Source: Bacteroidota bacterium (lineage in GTDB: Bacteria > Bacteroidota > Bacteroidia > Bacteroidales > FEN-979). Taken from it: a DNA stretch of 64,000 bases. Of this stretch, positions 17,849 through 27,457 are shown in pieces (position 1 is the stretch's first letter; each line of letters opens with the position of its first letter). The stretch is taken from contig JAPLDL010000019.1 of the NCBI GenBank assembly GCA_026391735.1, positions 226,612 to 290,611 of the forward strand, read 5' to 3'. The notes beneath the pieces were generated by a model, which saw only the letters and a list, made by a program, of their open reading frames with translations, made no database searches and was not told the origin of the DNA. The position numbers and the translations under genes are program-made.

Positions 17849-19355
17849 GATCATCCATTTTCGACATGATGGTGCGGGTCCTAACTGAACCATCAAACGA
17901 CGCATTGGCCGAAATAGTATTGGCCGGAGTATACTCCTGTTCAGTGTCGGCAAATTTGGCAAATTTGGAAATGAACTTAAGGGGAATATCTTTGAGGGGG
18001 CCGTTTCGGTTCTTTGCTATGCATACTTCGGCTGCGCCGGAAGTTGAGTCCCCGTGTTCATCCACATCGATCTTATAATATTCGGGACGATAAATGAACA
18101 TAACCATATCTGCATCCTGTTCAATGGATCCCGATTCGCGAAGGTCGGATAATATAGGTTTTGCTGCTGCAGATCTTTTTTCAGGTGCGCGGGAAAGCTG
18201 GGAAAGTGCGATCACCGGCACGTCGAGTTCCTTGGCCAGGCTTTTCAACCCCCTTGAAATACTGCTGATTTCCTGTTCCCTGTTGCCTTTGGTCTCGTGG
18301 CTGCCCTGCATAAGCTGAAGATAATCAACAACAATCAGCTGGATGTTGTGCCTTGCTTTAAGCCTTCTTGATTTGGCGCGGAGATCGAAAATTGAAAGCG
18401 CAGCCGTATCATCTAGAAATATCGGTGCATCAAGCAGGTTACCTATCCTGGCATTCAGCTGTTGCCACTCATATTCCTCCATAGTCCCTTTGCGGAGCCT
18501 TTCTTGAGGGATCTCCGTTTCGCTTGAAATGAGTCGCGTAACAAGCTGGACTGCCGACATTTCAAGGGAGAACACAGCGACAGGTTTTTTAAAGTCGATG
18601 GCTGCATTTCTTGCCATTGTAAGGGCAAAAGCAGTTTTACCCATCCCAGGCCGGGATGCAATAATGATGAGGTCAGATTTCTGCCATCCGGAAGTGATTC
18701 TGTCCAATTCTGTAAAGCCTGAACCTACACCGCGAAGAGAACCTTCATGGCTTCGGGCTGCAGTAATCTCCTTGATTGCCTCCTGAATGATAGACTGCAT
18801 ATCCATATAGGTCTTGCCTATACTGCTTTCACTGATTGAAAACAAGCCGGTCTCCGCTTTGTCAAGCAGGTCAAAAACATCCGTGGAGTCTTCATAAGCA
18901 TCCCTGATGATCTCCGAAGATATCCTGATCAGTTCCCTCTGAATGTATTTCTGAAGAATAATCCTGGCATGGAACTCGATATTTGCAGCTGAGGCAACCC
19001 TGTTGGTGAGATTTGTGATATAATATGCCCCGCCGACAATATCCAGCTCCCCGGCTTGCCTGAGGTCCTCAGTGACAGTGAGAATGTCAACAGGCTGATT
19101 ACTTCCGTAAAGCCTGTGGATGGCCGAATATATTTTCTGGTGCTGCTCCTTGTAAAAAACTTCGGGCTTGAGAATTTCTATTACTTCGGCGAGCTTGTCG
19201 TTTTCAAGCATCATCGCTCCTAAAACAGCCTCCTCCAGATCAACGGCCTGAGGAGGAACTTTCCCATGCTCAAATAAAAAGTCCTGGCCCGCAGCAGGAC
19301 TGTTTCTCCTGCGTAATCCCCTTGTTTGGTCCTTGTTTATCTGACCATCAGTCAT
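17823..19355 (-). CDS. dnaB: Replicative DNA helicase DnaB
   Basis: Hexameric fork helicase. The N-terminal primase-interaction domain (PPQAVDLEEAVLGAMMLE onwards) is followed by the RecA-like motor: Walker A SRPGMGKTAF, Walker B LIVVDYLQLMQG, IALSQLSR and the arginine-finger region. No intein interrupts the motor. The frame opens at ATG 19391, but a -7 box at 19396-19403 would start transcription at about 19390, so the ATG at 19355 (510 aa) is preferred. The C-terminal tail ends DQPDMPF, and the next gene starts inside it. Confidence 0.95.
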   Translation of the reverse strand: MTDGQINKDQTRGLRRRNSPAAGQDFLFEHGKVPPQAVDLEEAVLGAMMLENDKLAEVIEILKPEVFYKEQHQKIYSAIHRLYGSNQPVDILTVTEDLRQAGELDIVGGAYYITNLTNRVASAANIEFHARIILQKYIQRELIRISSEIIRDAYEDSTDVFDLLDKAETGLFSISESSIGKTYMDMQSIIQEAIKEITAARSHEGSLRGVGSGFTELDRITSGWQKSDLIIIASRPGMGKTAFALTMARNAAIDFKKPVAVFSLEMSAVQLVTRLISSETEIPQERLRKGTMEEYEWQQLNARIGNLLDAPIFLDDTAALSIFDLRAKSRRLKARHNIQLIVVDYLQLMQGSHETKGNREQEISSISRGLKSLAKELDVPVIALSQLSRAPEKRSAAAKPILSDLRESGSIEQDADMVMFIYRPEYYKIDVDEHGDSTSGAAEVCIAKNRNGPLKDIPLKFISKFAKFADTEQEYTPANTISANASFDGSVRTRTIMSKMDDHDQPDMPF

Positions 19356-19395
19356 GGTCCCCTTCTTCAGATTATTCCCTCTTTCTTCCATTTGC

Positions 19396-19403
19396 CAAAA
19401 ATA
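19396..19403 (-). promoter_or_regulatory. Promoter -7 box for dnaB
   Basis: TATTTTTG on the minus strand matches TAnnTTTG. No clear TTG lies at the ideal spacing. Its position decides between the two possible dnaB starts. Confidence 0.45.
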
Positions 19404-19454
19404 CTATGAAAGTCAAAGCTGCCGGTCGTTTCCCGGAGAATTAGTTTTCAACAA

Positions 19455-20714
19455 TCAGAGAGCGAAAAACAACCCGATATGACCCCATGCATGCCACCAC
19501 TTGTGGCTGAACTCGGGGCTGAGCACATTTTGTTCAATCTCAAGGCCTATTCCCCCTAAGGACATTGTGAAGCCAAGAGAAGTTTGGGTCACGATATTCG
19601 AAAGAGAGGATGCAGGAATAGTATAAGAACTGTTGTGGTTGAGCATACCTCCCTCCAGCGTGGCATCATATGCTACAAGCCTTGCTGCACCTTTGATCGT
19701 GAAATAGTATTGTGCAACTCTTGATCCACCGGCTTTAAGTACCCGTTTCTTCCTGATACCCAGATCGCTGAAATAATCGTTGAACCATCCGAGCCTGAGG
19801 TTCATTCCCCCTCCGCAATTGACATACAACGTGCCTAATGCCCCGCTGCCGGTAAGAATAAGCTGGAGATGCCTCGTGTTGATTACCCCTTTTTCCATTG
19901 AGAAATTATAATTGATGACGGCATCGGTACTGATCTGGTATTCCCAACCCAGAGGCTCGTTATTGTAGGGTACATACTTGTGAAACAAATCCTGCACTGT
20001 TCCTCCCAGGGAAGGCGGACCAATAACACCAAGGTCCAGTTCTGAGGTCTGGCGGAAATGATGCAAGTCATCATTCGTTATCTTGAAACTGCCAAAATAC
20101 AGGTAGGCCGAATAGGGCCGGTCCCCGTATATAATACCCCCGGTTTTGGTTGTGGACGGAGTATAAAGATTCTGCACCAGGGAGACCCCATAGTAATTCT
20201 TTGCCTTTGCCCAATAGGGCAGAAGAATATGCTTAACAGGATTATCGCTTATTGCGGGAGCCACGTATTCGAATCTTATTCCGTTGGTATAGAACTGGTC
20301 GGTATAATCGAAAATATCATTATCGAACACTATCCTAAGAACCCTGTCGGGGCTAAGCGTTATGGCCGAATTAAACAAGGTGTCACTACCTTTCCCTAAC
20401 AGCAGATCTTTGTTGAGAGGTTCTGAAGCATCAGGCTTTATCCCCGACGCCTTGAGGGATTCAAGTTTATTCAAACCCGTCGGTTCGGCCGGTCTCTGAG
20501 GGGTTACAATTACAATCTTTTCAGGTTTGTGACTTTGCTTTTTTTTATTTTGAATGCTGATGGCTGAGCGACTTTGACTGATCATGGTTCTCAGCCGTTC
20601 GGGTTCGATGACCTTATAATGTTTTTCACGCTTCTCCTTGTTATACGCTTTCTGCCCGTCTGAAGAACAGGCGACAAGACATGCCAATAACAGGATGATG
20701 ATATAAAACCTCAT
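19455..20714 (-). CDS. LpxR-like outer-membrane lipid A 3'-O-deacylase with lipoprotein-type N-terminus
   Basis: 419 aa. Residues about 125-419 match the LpxR family: the Asn-Asp pair in DNDIFDYTDQFYTNGIR, LVQNLYTPS, GDRPYSAYLYFG, DLGVIGPPSLGGTVQDLFHK (catalytic His) and PLGWEYQ. LpxR removes the 3'-acyloxyacyl group of lipid A in the outer membrane. Oddly, the N-terminus is a lipoprotein signal (LLLACLVACSSDG) followed by about 100 polar, Lys/Ser-rich residues before the barrel. It is 22 nt downstream of lpxK, so lipid A making and trimming genes are co-transcribed. Confidence 0.82.
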   Translation of the reverse strand: MRFYIIILLLACLVACSSDGQKAYNKEKREKHYKVIEPERLRTMISQSRSAISIQNKKKQSHKPEKIVIVTPQRPAEPTGLNKLESLKASGIKPDASEPLNKDLLLGKGSDTLFNSAITLSPDRVLRIVFDNDIFDYTDQFYTNGIRFEYVAPAISDNPVKHILLPYWAKAKNYYGVSLVQNLYTPSTTKTGGIIYGDRPYSAYLYFGSFKITNDDLHHFRQTSELDLGVIGPPSLGGTVQDLFHKYVPYNNEPLGWEYQISTDAVINYNFSMEKGVINTRHLQLILTGSGALGTLYVNCGGGMNLRLGWFNDYFSDLGIRKKRVLKAGGSRVAQYYFTIKGAARLVAYDATLEGGMLNHNSSYTIPASSLSNIVTQTSLGFTMSLGGIGLEIEQNVLSPEFSHKWWHAWGHIGLFFAL

Positions 20715-20736
20715 ATAGCCTGCAAAGTTAGCTATT

Positions 20737-21801
20737 TCAAAGGTTTGTTTTATACCTGTTTACGAAGCTGAAAATGCTCTGGTCGAAAAGCTCTTTATCC
20801 TTACCGTGAAATTCGACACTGACAGGAATATAAAAGAAAGGGAGCTGCTTTAATAATGGAGAAAGTTCAGACGTCCTGAGCCGCATCGCATCCTTTTCGG
20901 TTGTTATAATGATTTTTTTCTGAGTTGGGATGTTGTTGAATTTGGCTTCTATATCTGCAATGTCATTCTCGGAAAAAGGGTGATGGTCCCTGAACCTCAT
21001 CAGAGTGATATCAGAACAAAATCGTTCAATATGCTCCTGCAACAGGCTGTGATCGGCAATACCCGTAAGAAGAAGAATGCTGACCAGCCTGGCCGGTATC
21101 CCTCCTGAAACTGAATCGGATAAGGGCAGGGGATCCCCGTATGTCAGATAAGAAAAAAAGATATGCTGGTGCTTGCCGGGTGCAAGATCTTCAATAATTC
21201 TCCTTCTTGAGATCGGGGAAAATATTTTTGGTGTTTTAGTAACAACAATAATGTCGGCCCTTTTAGCCCCGCTGCGAAATTCCCTGAGAGTCCCTGAAGG
21301 TACAACATGGTCTTCGCAATATAGCTTAGAATAGGAAGTAAGCAAGATCGACAGCCCCGGCTTCACATAACGGTGCTGAAAGGCATCATCCAGCAGGATA
21401 ACATCCAGTTCCTCATTCTTGCTGATCAGGTTGGTAATTCCTCTGTTTCTTTTTTCGTCAACAGCAACTTTAATGTTGCTGAATTTCCTGATCAGCTGTA
21501 ACGGCTCATCTCCGATATATTTTACATTCGAACGTTTTGTGCCAACAATAAACCCTTTGCTCTCCCTTCCGTAACCTCGACTCAGGGTGGCAATGGAGAA
21601 AGAAGGTAGAAGAAGTCGTATAAGATATTCAATATGAGGTGTTTTTCCTGTTCCTCCCATTGAAAGGTTACCGACTGAGATGATCGCTTTGTCGAACTCT
21701 GCTGAGGGTAGTACTTTTATATCAAACAACAGGTTCCTCACCTGCATGATAAAACCATAAAGCAGAGACATAGGATATAATATGTACTGAAGCAATTGCA
21801 T
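20737..21801 (-). CDS. lpxK: Tetraacyldisaccharide 4'-kinase
   Basis: Phosphorylates the 4' position of the lipid A precursor at the inner membrane. The 354 aa protein has an N-terminal membrane-associated helix, the P-loop SVGNLSMGGTGKTPHIEYL, SRGYGR, GDEPLQL, LDDAFQHR and TTEKDAMR, all typical of LpxK. It lies directly upstream of the LpxR-like gene. The 54-nt gap upstream holds nothing distinctive. Confidence 0.95.
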   Translation of the reverse strand: MQLLQYILYPMSLLYGFIMQVRNLLFDIKVLPSAEFDKAIISVGNLSMGGTGKTPHIEYLIRLLLPSFSIATLSRGYGRESKGFIVGTKRSNVKYIGDEPLQLIRKFSNIKVAVDEKRNRGITNLISKNEELDVILLDDAFQHRYVKPGLSILLTSYSKLYCEDHVVPSGTLREFRSGAKRADIIVVTKTPKIFSPISRRRIIEDLAPGKHQHIFFSYLTYGDPLPLSDSVSGGIPARLVSILLLTGIADHSLLQEHIERFCSDITLMRFRDHHPFSENDIADIEAKFNNIPTQKKIIITTEKDAMRLRTSELSPLLKQLPFFYIPVSVEFHGKDKELFDQSIFSFVNRYKTNL

Positions 21802-21855
21802 ATGTTCCAGTGCGGGAAATTAAGAAAAAAAACAGAATATTGAGGTAAATGAGGC

Positions 21856-22251
21856 TTAAATTTGATTTACCCCTTTCAGAATATAACGCAAATTTTTAAG
21901 AAGTTCAGATATTCCCGATTCCAGTTTGCTGGTTTTGACAATAAAATCCGAGGCTCCCCCTTCTAGGAGTTTCATAGCAAGGACAGGGTCGGCAATGGAT
22001 GAAAAGTAAAAGAGATTGACTTCGGGATGGTTATCCTTGACTTTTCTGAGGAAGTCAAGCCCGGTGTAATTACCGATATCATAGTCGGTAATAATAATAT
22101 CGGGTACCAGGTTCTTTGCGATCCGGTACAGACATTCCTGACCATTCGGGAAGTTTTGAACCTGGCTTAATTTATTGATATTCAAGTGATATTTAAGCAG
22201 GCTGCTATGAATAGGATTCCTGTCAACAATAAAAATTATGGGTGTTCGCAT
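21856..22251 (-). CDS. Stand-alone response-regulator receiver domain
   Basis: 131 aa with no output domain. The phosphoacceptor is Asp56 in DIIITDYDIG, the switch residue is a Ser in YFSSIAD, and the conserved Lys is in FIVKTSK. The usual acidic pair near the N-terminus is DR (Asp10-Arg11) rather than DD/ED, which may weaken Mg2+ binding. No histidine kinase lies nearby, so the partner is unknown. Confidence 0.85.
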   Translation of the reverse strand: MRTPIIFIVDRNPIHSSLLKYHLNINKLSQVQNFPNGQECLYRIAKNLVPDIIITDYDIGNYTGLDFLRKVKDNHPEVNLFYFSSIADPVLAMKLLEGGASDFIVKTSKLESGISELLKNLRYILKGVNQI

Positions 22252-22356
22252 AAAGCCTGACCAGGTTTTTTTGGGTGGCTCAAATATTGAAAATAAACAG
22301 GCGTTCTGTCGCAGGATGCCGGAAAACTTTTAAACAACTTACTAACATGAATTCTC

Positions 22357-22384
22357 TTGTAAATCTCTGAATTGCTTATTTTTG
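22357..22384 (+). promoter_or_regulatory. Promoter for the Nif3-like gene
   Basis: TTG at 22357-22359 and TATTTTTG at 22377-22384, 17 nt apart. The box lies inside the longer open frame (TTG at 22372), so translation must start at ATG 22405. The remainder of 22252-22404 shows no other feature. Confidence 0.5.
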
Positions 22385-22404
22385 AACAATTAATTCCTGA
22401 TAAA

Positions 22405-23499
22405 ATGAAACTATTGGAACTGACATCCTTTCTGGAGAGCTTCGCTCCTCTTGCGTTCCAGGAAGATTATGATAATTCGGGCCTGCTTGCCGGAAGGCCG
22501 GAGCAGGAAATATCGGCGGCCCTTATTTGTCTTGATATTACCTTAAGCACTATCGAAGAAGCAATCAGCAGGGATTGCAACCTTATCATTGCACACCATC
22601 CCTTCATTTTTCACGGACTGAAGAAGATTGAGCCGGGGAAAATGCAGTCCGACATCCTTATAAGCCTTATTAAACATGATATCGCGGTATATGCAATTCA
22701 TACAAATCTGGATAATGCAGTGGCGGGATTGAATGAGTTTTTATGTATTAAACTCGGTATTTCCAATGCAAAAATACTCAGTGAAAAACACGGGATGCTT
22801 TTTAAACTTGTCACGTTCTGCCCTTTGGGTCATGCTGAAAAAGTACGGCAGGCATTGTTCGATGCCGGTGCGGGTGTGATAGGTAAATATGATTTTTGCA
22901 GTTATAATATGTCGGGTCAGGGAACATTCAGAGCATCGGCCGATACAAATCCATTTGTCGGCAAGCAGAATTCGTTGCATATTGAAGATGAAACGAGGAT
23001 AGAAGTCATTTTCCCCGGATTTATCCAGGGCAAGCTTGTAAAGGCATTACTTTCGGTTCACCCTTACGAGGAAGTGGCGTATGATTTGTATCCATTGTCT
23101 AATTCATTTTCGGGTTGCGGAGCAGGAATGATCGGAGAACTGGAACATCCAACGTCCCCCCTTGATTTCATGAAGCTTGTCAAAAATAAGCTGAATGTTG
23201 AGGTAATCAGGCATTCGCAGTTTCCTGGGAAAAAAATTAAAAAGGTCGCAATCTGCAGCGGATCGGGTAGTTTCCTCATTCCTGAAGCCTTGAGGGCAGG
23301 TGCCGATGTGCTCCTGACAGCCGATGTGAAATATCATGATTTCTTTGATGTAAACGGGAGGATACTGCTTGCCGATATCGGGCATTATGAAAGTGAGCAA
23401 TGGATAAAAGACCTTCTGACTGAGAAATTAATTGAAAAATTTCCTACCTTTGCAGTCCTTTCATCAGGACTGAATACAAATCCTGTTAATTATTTATAA
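22405..23499 (+). CDS. Nif3-like dinuclear metal-centre protein
   Basis: 364 aa from ATG 22405. The metal-binding segments are AHHPFIFHGLKK and AIHTNLDNA near the N-terminus, and ADIGHYESEQ near the C-terminus. Between them (about 135-235) lies the CutA/PII-like insert seen in the longer bacterial members, with HPYEEVAYDLYPL. The family is annotated as GTP cyclohydrolase 1 type 2 homologue, but its physiological reaction is not settled. It lies 8 nt before a zinc-ribbon gene; the two are neighbours in many bacteria. Confidence 0.88.
   Translation: MKLLELTSFLESFAPLAFQEDYDNSGLLAGRPEQEISAALICLDITLSTIEEAISRDCNLIIAHHPFIFHGLKKIEPGKMQSDILISLIKHDIAVYAIHTNLDNAVAGLNEFLCIKLGISNAKILSEKHGMLFKLVTFCPLGHAEKVRQALFDAGAGVIGKYDFCSYNMSGQGTFRASADTNPFVGKQNSLHIEDETRIEVIFPGFIQGKLVKALLSVHPYEEVAYDLYPLSNSFSGCGAGMIGELEHPTSPLDFMKLVKNKLNVEVIRHSQFPGKKIKKVAICSGSGSFLIPEALRAGADVLLTADVKYHDFFDVNGRILLADIGHYESEQWIKDLLTEKLIEKFPTFAVLSSGLNTNPVNYL
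23445..23452 (+). promoter_or_regulatory. Possible internal promoter -7 box before the zinc-ribbon gene
   Basis: TACCTTTG matches TAnnTTTG inside the 3' end of the Nif3-like gene, 56 nt before the next ATG. It could give the zinc-ribbon gene separate expression. No good TTG at standard spacing, so weak. Confidence 0.3.
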
Positions 23500-23507
23500 A
23501 GTTTGAT

Positions 23508-24440
23508 ATGGCAAAGACAAAAGGAGAACCTATTGCAACCTCAAAACCTTCAAAGATGGTCAAAAAGCCGGCCGTAAAAGAAGCAGCTGAAACTTCCAAA
23601 CCTGAACCCAAAGAAACCAAGAAGAAGGCTTCGTCGTCTAAGGAAGAAAAACCTGTCGAGAAGGTTCAATCCAAAGCTAAAGTTCAGAGCAGTGACGACA
23701 AGGTTGAAGTATCGATTGAGAAGAAGTTGATTGCTTTATACAGCCTTCAGCAGATCGATTCCCAGGTTGACAAAATCAGGATTATCAGGGGAGAACTCCC
23801 GCTTGAAGTACAGGATCTGGAGGATGAAATTGCAGGGCTTGAGACCCGTGTAGATAATTATATACAGGAAACGGTTTCTGTTGAAAAGTCCATTGCCGAG
23901 AAAAAAATATTCATCAAGGATTGTCATACCCTGATAAAAAAGTATGAGGACCAGCAGATGAATGTGAGGAATAACCGTGAATACGACTCTCTCACAAAGG
24001 AAATTGAGTTTCAGAATCTGGAGATTCTATTAGCTGAAAAACGTATCAAGGAATTTCAGGCGTCTCTGGATAGCAAATCAGAAGAGATTGAGAGTTATCA
24101 GAAACTTCTCACCGATCGCAAGAATGATCTTGAAATTAAAAAGAATGAACTGGACGACATCATTGCTGAAACCGAGAAAGAGGAACAGGATCTCATTATG
24201 AATTCGGAGAAGAACCGCAAATTCATCGAGGAAAGGCTGTTAACTGCTTATACGAGGATACGGAAGAATGCCAGGAACGGACTGGCTGTGGTGCAGATTG
24301 AACGTGATGCTTGCGGTGGCTGCTTTAATAAAATTCCTCCCCAGCATCAGCTCGATATCCGTATGCATAAAAAGATCATCGTGTGTGAATATTGTGGAAG
24401 AATACTTGTGGACAATGAAATAGTGAAAACTGTGCGTTGA
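23508..24440 (+). CDS. Coiled-coil protein with C4-type zinc ribbon (DUF164/CT398-like)
   Basis: 310 aa. Residues 1-70 are a disordered Lys/Pro/Glu/Ser-rich extension that is not part of the usual family. Residues about 75-245 form a long coiled-coil hairpin, and the C-terminus is a zinc ribbon with Cys pairs in CGGCFNKI and CEYCGRI. The family has been suggested to bind nucleic acid or the flagellar/secretion machinery in Chlamydia; a role here is unproven. Its TGA overlaps the ATG of the next gene by 1 nt. Confidence 0.8.
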   Translation: MAKTKGEPIATSKPSKMVKKPAVKEAAETSKPEPKETKKKASSSKEEKPVEKVQSKAKVQSSDDKVEVSIEKKLIALYSLQQIDSQVDKIRIIRGELPLEVQDLEDEIAGLETRVDNYIQETVSVEKSIAEKKIFIKDCHTLIKKYEDQQMNVRNNREYDSLTKEIEFQNLEILLAEKRIKEFQASLDSKSEEIESYQKLLTDRKNDLEIKKNELDDIIAETEKEEQDLIMNSEKNRKFIEERLLTAYTRIRKNARNGLAVVQIERDACGGCFNKIPPQHQLDIRMHKKIIVCEYCGRILVDNEIVKTVR

Positions 24441-25972
24441 TGTACCCTCATCATACAAGACCAAAGGCCCGGTTTAGCATAATATTCCTGCTTAGCTGGG
24501 CCTTTCTGTTTTCCTCCTATTCCTCTTTTTCCCAGTTTAATTATTCCACAGGCTGCCAGAATGCATATCAGGATATTTTAAATCTCAAGTTCCAGGACGC
24601 ACAAAGGCACCTTACCATTGAGAGATCGTCAGATCCTGGTAACCTGATTCCGCTGTACCTTGAAAATTATATAGACTATCTTACACTGTTCATCAGTGAG
24701 GATCACAGTCATTATGATAAGATCAAACCAGCGTTCATGAACCGTTTGGATGCTCTTGAAAAAGGGCTTGATTCTTCTCCATACCGGGACTTCTGCCTGG
24801 GAGAATCAAACCTTCAATGGGCTTTCGTACAGATGAAATTCGGAGAATATACCCAGGCGGCACTCCGGGTTCGAAAGGCCAATCAGTATTTCACCACCAA
24901 TGCCAAACGTTTTCCCGAGTTTATTCCGAACAACATTGGATTGGGAATCACTCACTTTCTCGCCGGACTTGTACCCGACAGCTATAAATGGATTGCTACT
25001 ATCATGGGGATAAACGGATCGGTAAGCCAGGGGCTTCGTGAATTAAAGTCAGTAGCAAATTACAGCGGAAGCGATGTGATCTATAACCAGTTCAAACCCC
25101 AGGCATTGCTTTATATGGCTATGGTAAGTGCCAACCTTGGAAAAGATAAAAGCGAAGCACTTAAAGTTGTTGAGCTTTTTGCCAGGAATAATGGTTCATC
25201 GGGGCCACTGATAATATTTGCAAGGGCTAGTATCCTGATGAAAAACGGGAAGAATGAAAAAGCCCTCGAAATACTCAGCCAGAGGCCTCATGATCCGGGC
25301 TCCTTCCCGTTTTATTTTCTTGACTTCATGGAAGGGAATGCAAGGCTTAACAATCTGGACACTTCCGCCCTGACTAATTTTACATATTTTCTGGGACATT
25401 TCAGGGGGGAACATTATATCAAATCGGCTTGGCAGAAAGTGGGTTGGCTTAAATTCATCAAAGGAGACACCAATGGTTACAGGCAGGCTATGGTCAAAGT
25501 GATCGGCAGCGGAAATGCCAGTGGTGAAGAAGACAAGCAGGCACAAAGAGAAGCAGAGTCAAAACAGCTTCCGAATCTTGTCATGCTGAGGGCCCGCCTT
25601 CTTTTTGACGGGGGATATTATGAAAAAGCAGCTGCAGAGTTTCTGAACCGGCCTTCTAAATCATATTTGTTTACCAGAAAAGACCTCGTTGAGTATCCTT
25701 ACCGTCTCGGGAGGATTTATCATGAATCAGGAAGTCCCGACAAAGCCCTGGGATATTACAGGCTTGCCATTCAGAGGGGCAAGAATGACCCATGGTATTT
25801 TGCGGCATCTGCGGCCTTGCAGATGGGTTTCATATATGAAAACAAAGGAGACCTGGTGAGGGCCGACAGTGCATACCATGTATGTCTTGAGTGCCGGCCG
25901 GCCGAATACAAAGCCAGCCTTAGTCAGAAGGCTAAGGCTGGAATAAACAGGATCAAAACGGATCATCCTTAA
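24440..25972 (+). CDS. Exported TPR-repeat protein
   Basis: 510 aa from ATG 24440 (TTG 24437 is possible but unnecessary). The signal peptide is about residues 10-32 (FSIIFLLSWAFLFSSYSSFSQ). The body is built of helical repeats, with TPR-like units visible at EKALEILSQRPHD, DKALGYYRLAIQRG and the C-terminal LVRADSAYHVCLECRP. TPRs mediate protein contacts; the partner is unknown. The message is coupled to the zinc-ribbon gene. Its stop codon shares the tetranucleotide TTAA with the stop of the convergent FadL-like gene. Confidence 0.75.
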   Translation: MYPHHTRPKARFSIIFLLSWAFLFSSYSSFSQFNYSTGCQNAYQDILNLKFQDAQRHLTIERSSDPGNLIPLYLENYIDYLTLFISEDHSHYDKIKPAFMNRLDALEKGLDSSPYRDFCLGESNLQWAFVQMKFGEYTQAALRVRKANQYFTTNAKRFPEFIPNNIGLGITHFLAGLVPDSYKWIATIMGINGSVSQGLRELKSVANYSGSDVIYNQFKPQALLYMAMVSANLGKDKSEALKVVELFARNNGSSGPLIIFARASILMKNGKNEKALEILSQRPHDPGSFPFYFLDFMEGNARLNNLDTSALTNFTYFLGHFRGEHYIKSAWQKVGWLKFIKGDTNGYRQAMVKVIGSGNASGEEDKQAQREAESKQLPNLVMLRARLLFDGGYYEKAAAEFLNRPSKSYLFTRKDLVEYPYRLGRIYHESGSPDKALGYYRLAIQRGKNDPWYFAASAALQMGFIYENKGDLVRADSAYHVCLECRPAEYKASLSQKAKAGINRIKTDHP

Positions 25973-27420
25973 AACCTGAAGCCGATGGTTGTGAGGACCG
26001 TACTGGTTGTATAAGTGTTAGTCGAGGGTATCATCCCTGCATAATTGTAAAGGTAATATTCTTCTTTTGACTGGGCCCACTGGTAAGTGAGGTCGGCATA
26101 AAAGTGTTTCACCCTGTAACCAACTCCTCCCGAGATAGTATACCTGACGCCGTCAATTCCCGAAGTAGTATACGGATTGCTGTAATAGCCCGCACCGGCT
26201 CTGACCCTGAAGTCTTCAATTCTCCATTCAGTTCCAACCCGGATATTACCCCATGACTGGAAACTGCTTTTTATTTCATCATTGACTGTAGTATAGCCAT
26301 AACCTGAAGAATTAAGCTTGCCCTGGGAATAATTTACATATTCATACTCTGCCGTGACGAGTCCGTACTGCCCGATGATGAAAGCCAGGCTCCCGATAGC
26401 TCTGAATGGTGTCCTCATGTAATAATTATAATCTCCTGCCGGAGAATTAACAACGCTGTTCCATTGTAAGGAATCTTTAAAATATGAGGAAGTCGTTGAG
26501 TACCAATGGTCGTGCATGCTGGCATACCATGTAGGGGAATGGATTGCAAGACCGATTCGTACCGCGTTGACAGGCCTGTAAATTATACCTCCTTTAATGA
26601 CAAAACCTGTGCCATGAGTTTCCAGATGGTAGTCATAATACATCGATTTTAAAAAAGGGATGGTATCTCCGCTATTCTGCTCTGAATAGGTTGAATTTTC
26701 GTAATACCGGATAAACGGAACCCCGAAGGTTATCCCGAAATAAAGTTTATCCCCAATGTTTCCACCCATGCTGATATCGAATTCATTTACCGAGCCGTAA
26801 GTTCTGACTTCCTTTGATTGGTAAGCACCGCCATGAGGCTGGTCGCTGGTATACGTTTTGCTTGCCGGGTCCCAGTATATCAGTGAAGCATCAAAAGCCG
26901 GACCGATATCGAAAGGATAATCCGAGGGGATTGCCCCGGGGGTGTTGTTCAGTTTATTAGTATACACATTAAGCAGGGAGCTGTTATGATTAGGGCCTGA
27001 AATGAAGAATGAAGAATTGAAATCATTCTGCCTGTTCATTCCGAAGGCTACGTTGAAGTTATAGAAAGGGCCTGCTGTGCCAGCCTGGGGTTTGAAGGTG
27101 AAAACAAAGCCCATATTGCCCATTCCGACATTCATGACGTTTGTGGTATTCTGCATAGTCAGGTAATCAGTTCTAACACCTTCCACAGAAGGAGCGATGG
27201 TCATTGAGAATTCAGATCCCTGGAAAAGTCCTATCCCTGCAGGGTTTACAGCAAGGGCCGAGAAATCAGCTCCCAATGCTCCGAATGCTCCACCTGTTCC
27301 AACGAACCGGGCAGTACCGCTGTAATATATTCTTGAATACCTGAGCACATCAGAAGCCGTTTGAGTGAATGCAATTTCGGAGAGGACAAGGGTGATGAAA
27401 ATGAAGGTCAGCTTTTTCAT
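25969..27420 (-). CDS. FadL/OmpP1-family outer-membrane channel
   Basis: 483 aa starting MKKLTFIFITLVLSEIAFTQ, a clear signal peptide. GTARFVGTGGAFGALGADFSALAVNPAGIGLF is, piece by piece, the N-terminal hatch of Bacteroidota OmpP1/FadL proteins, and the rest is a beta-barrel ending in TIGFRF with a terminal Phe. Members carry hydrophobic compounds across the outer membrane. The frame is open upstream to 27981, but that extension only shadows the lipoprotein gene. The gene begins 37 nt after that lipoprotein gene. Confidence 0.88.
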   Translation of the reverse strand: MKKLTFIFITLVLSEIAFTQTASDVLRYSRIYYSGTARFVGTGGAFGALGADFSALAVNPAGIGLFQGSEFSMTIAPSVEGVRTDYLTMQNTTNVMNVGMGNMGFVFTFKPQAGTAGPFYNFNVAFGMNRQNDFNSSFFISGPNHNSSLLNVYTNKLNNTPGAIPSDYPFDIGPAFDASLIYWDPASKTYTSDQPHGGAYQSKEVRTYGSVNEFDISMGGNIGDKLYFGITFGVPFIRYYENSTYSEQNSGDTIPFLKSMYYDYHLETHGTGFVIKGGIIYRPVNAVRIGLAIHSPTWYASMHDHWYSTTSSYFKDSLQWNSVVNSPAGDYNYYMRTPFRAIGSLAFIIGQYGLVTAEYEYVNYSQGKLNSSGYGYTTVNDEIKSSFQSWGNIRVGTEWRIEDFRVRAGAGYYSNPYTTSGIDGVRYTISGGVGYRVKHFYADLTYQWAQSKEEYYLYNYAGMIPSTNTYTTSTVLTTIGFRF

Positions 27421-27457
27421 ATTCTTAGTATTTATAGCAAATGGGATATTTGTTGTT

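Noticed and set aside
17849..17962. Longer start (17962) of the 'AsnB-like' protein
   Set aside because: It would bury the signal peptide behind 38 residues that overlap dnaB; ATG 17848 gives a proper signal peptide.
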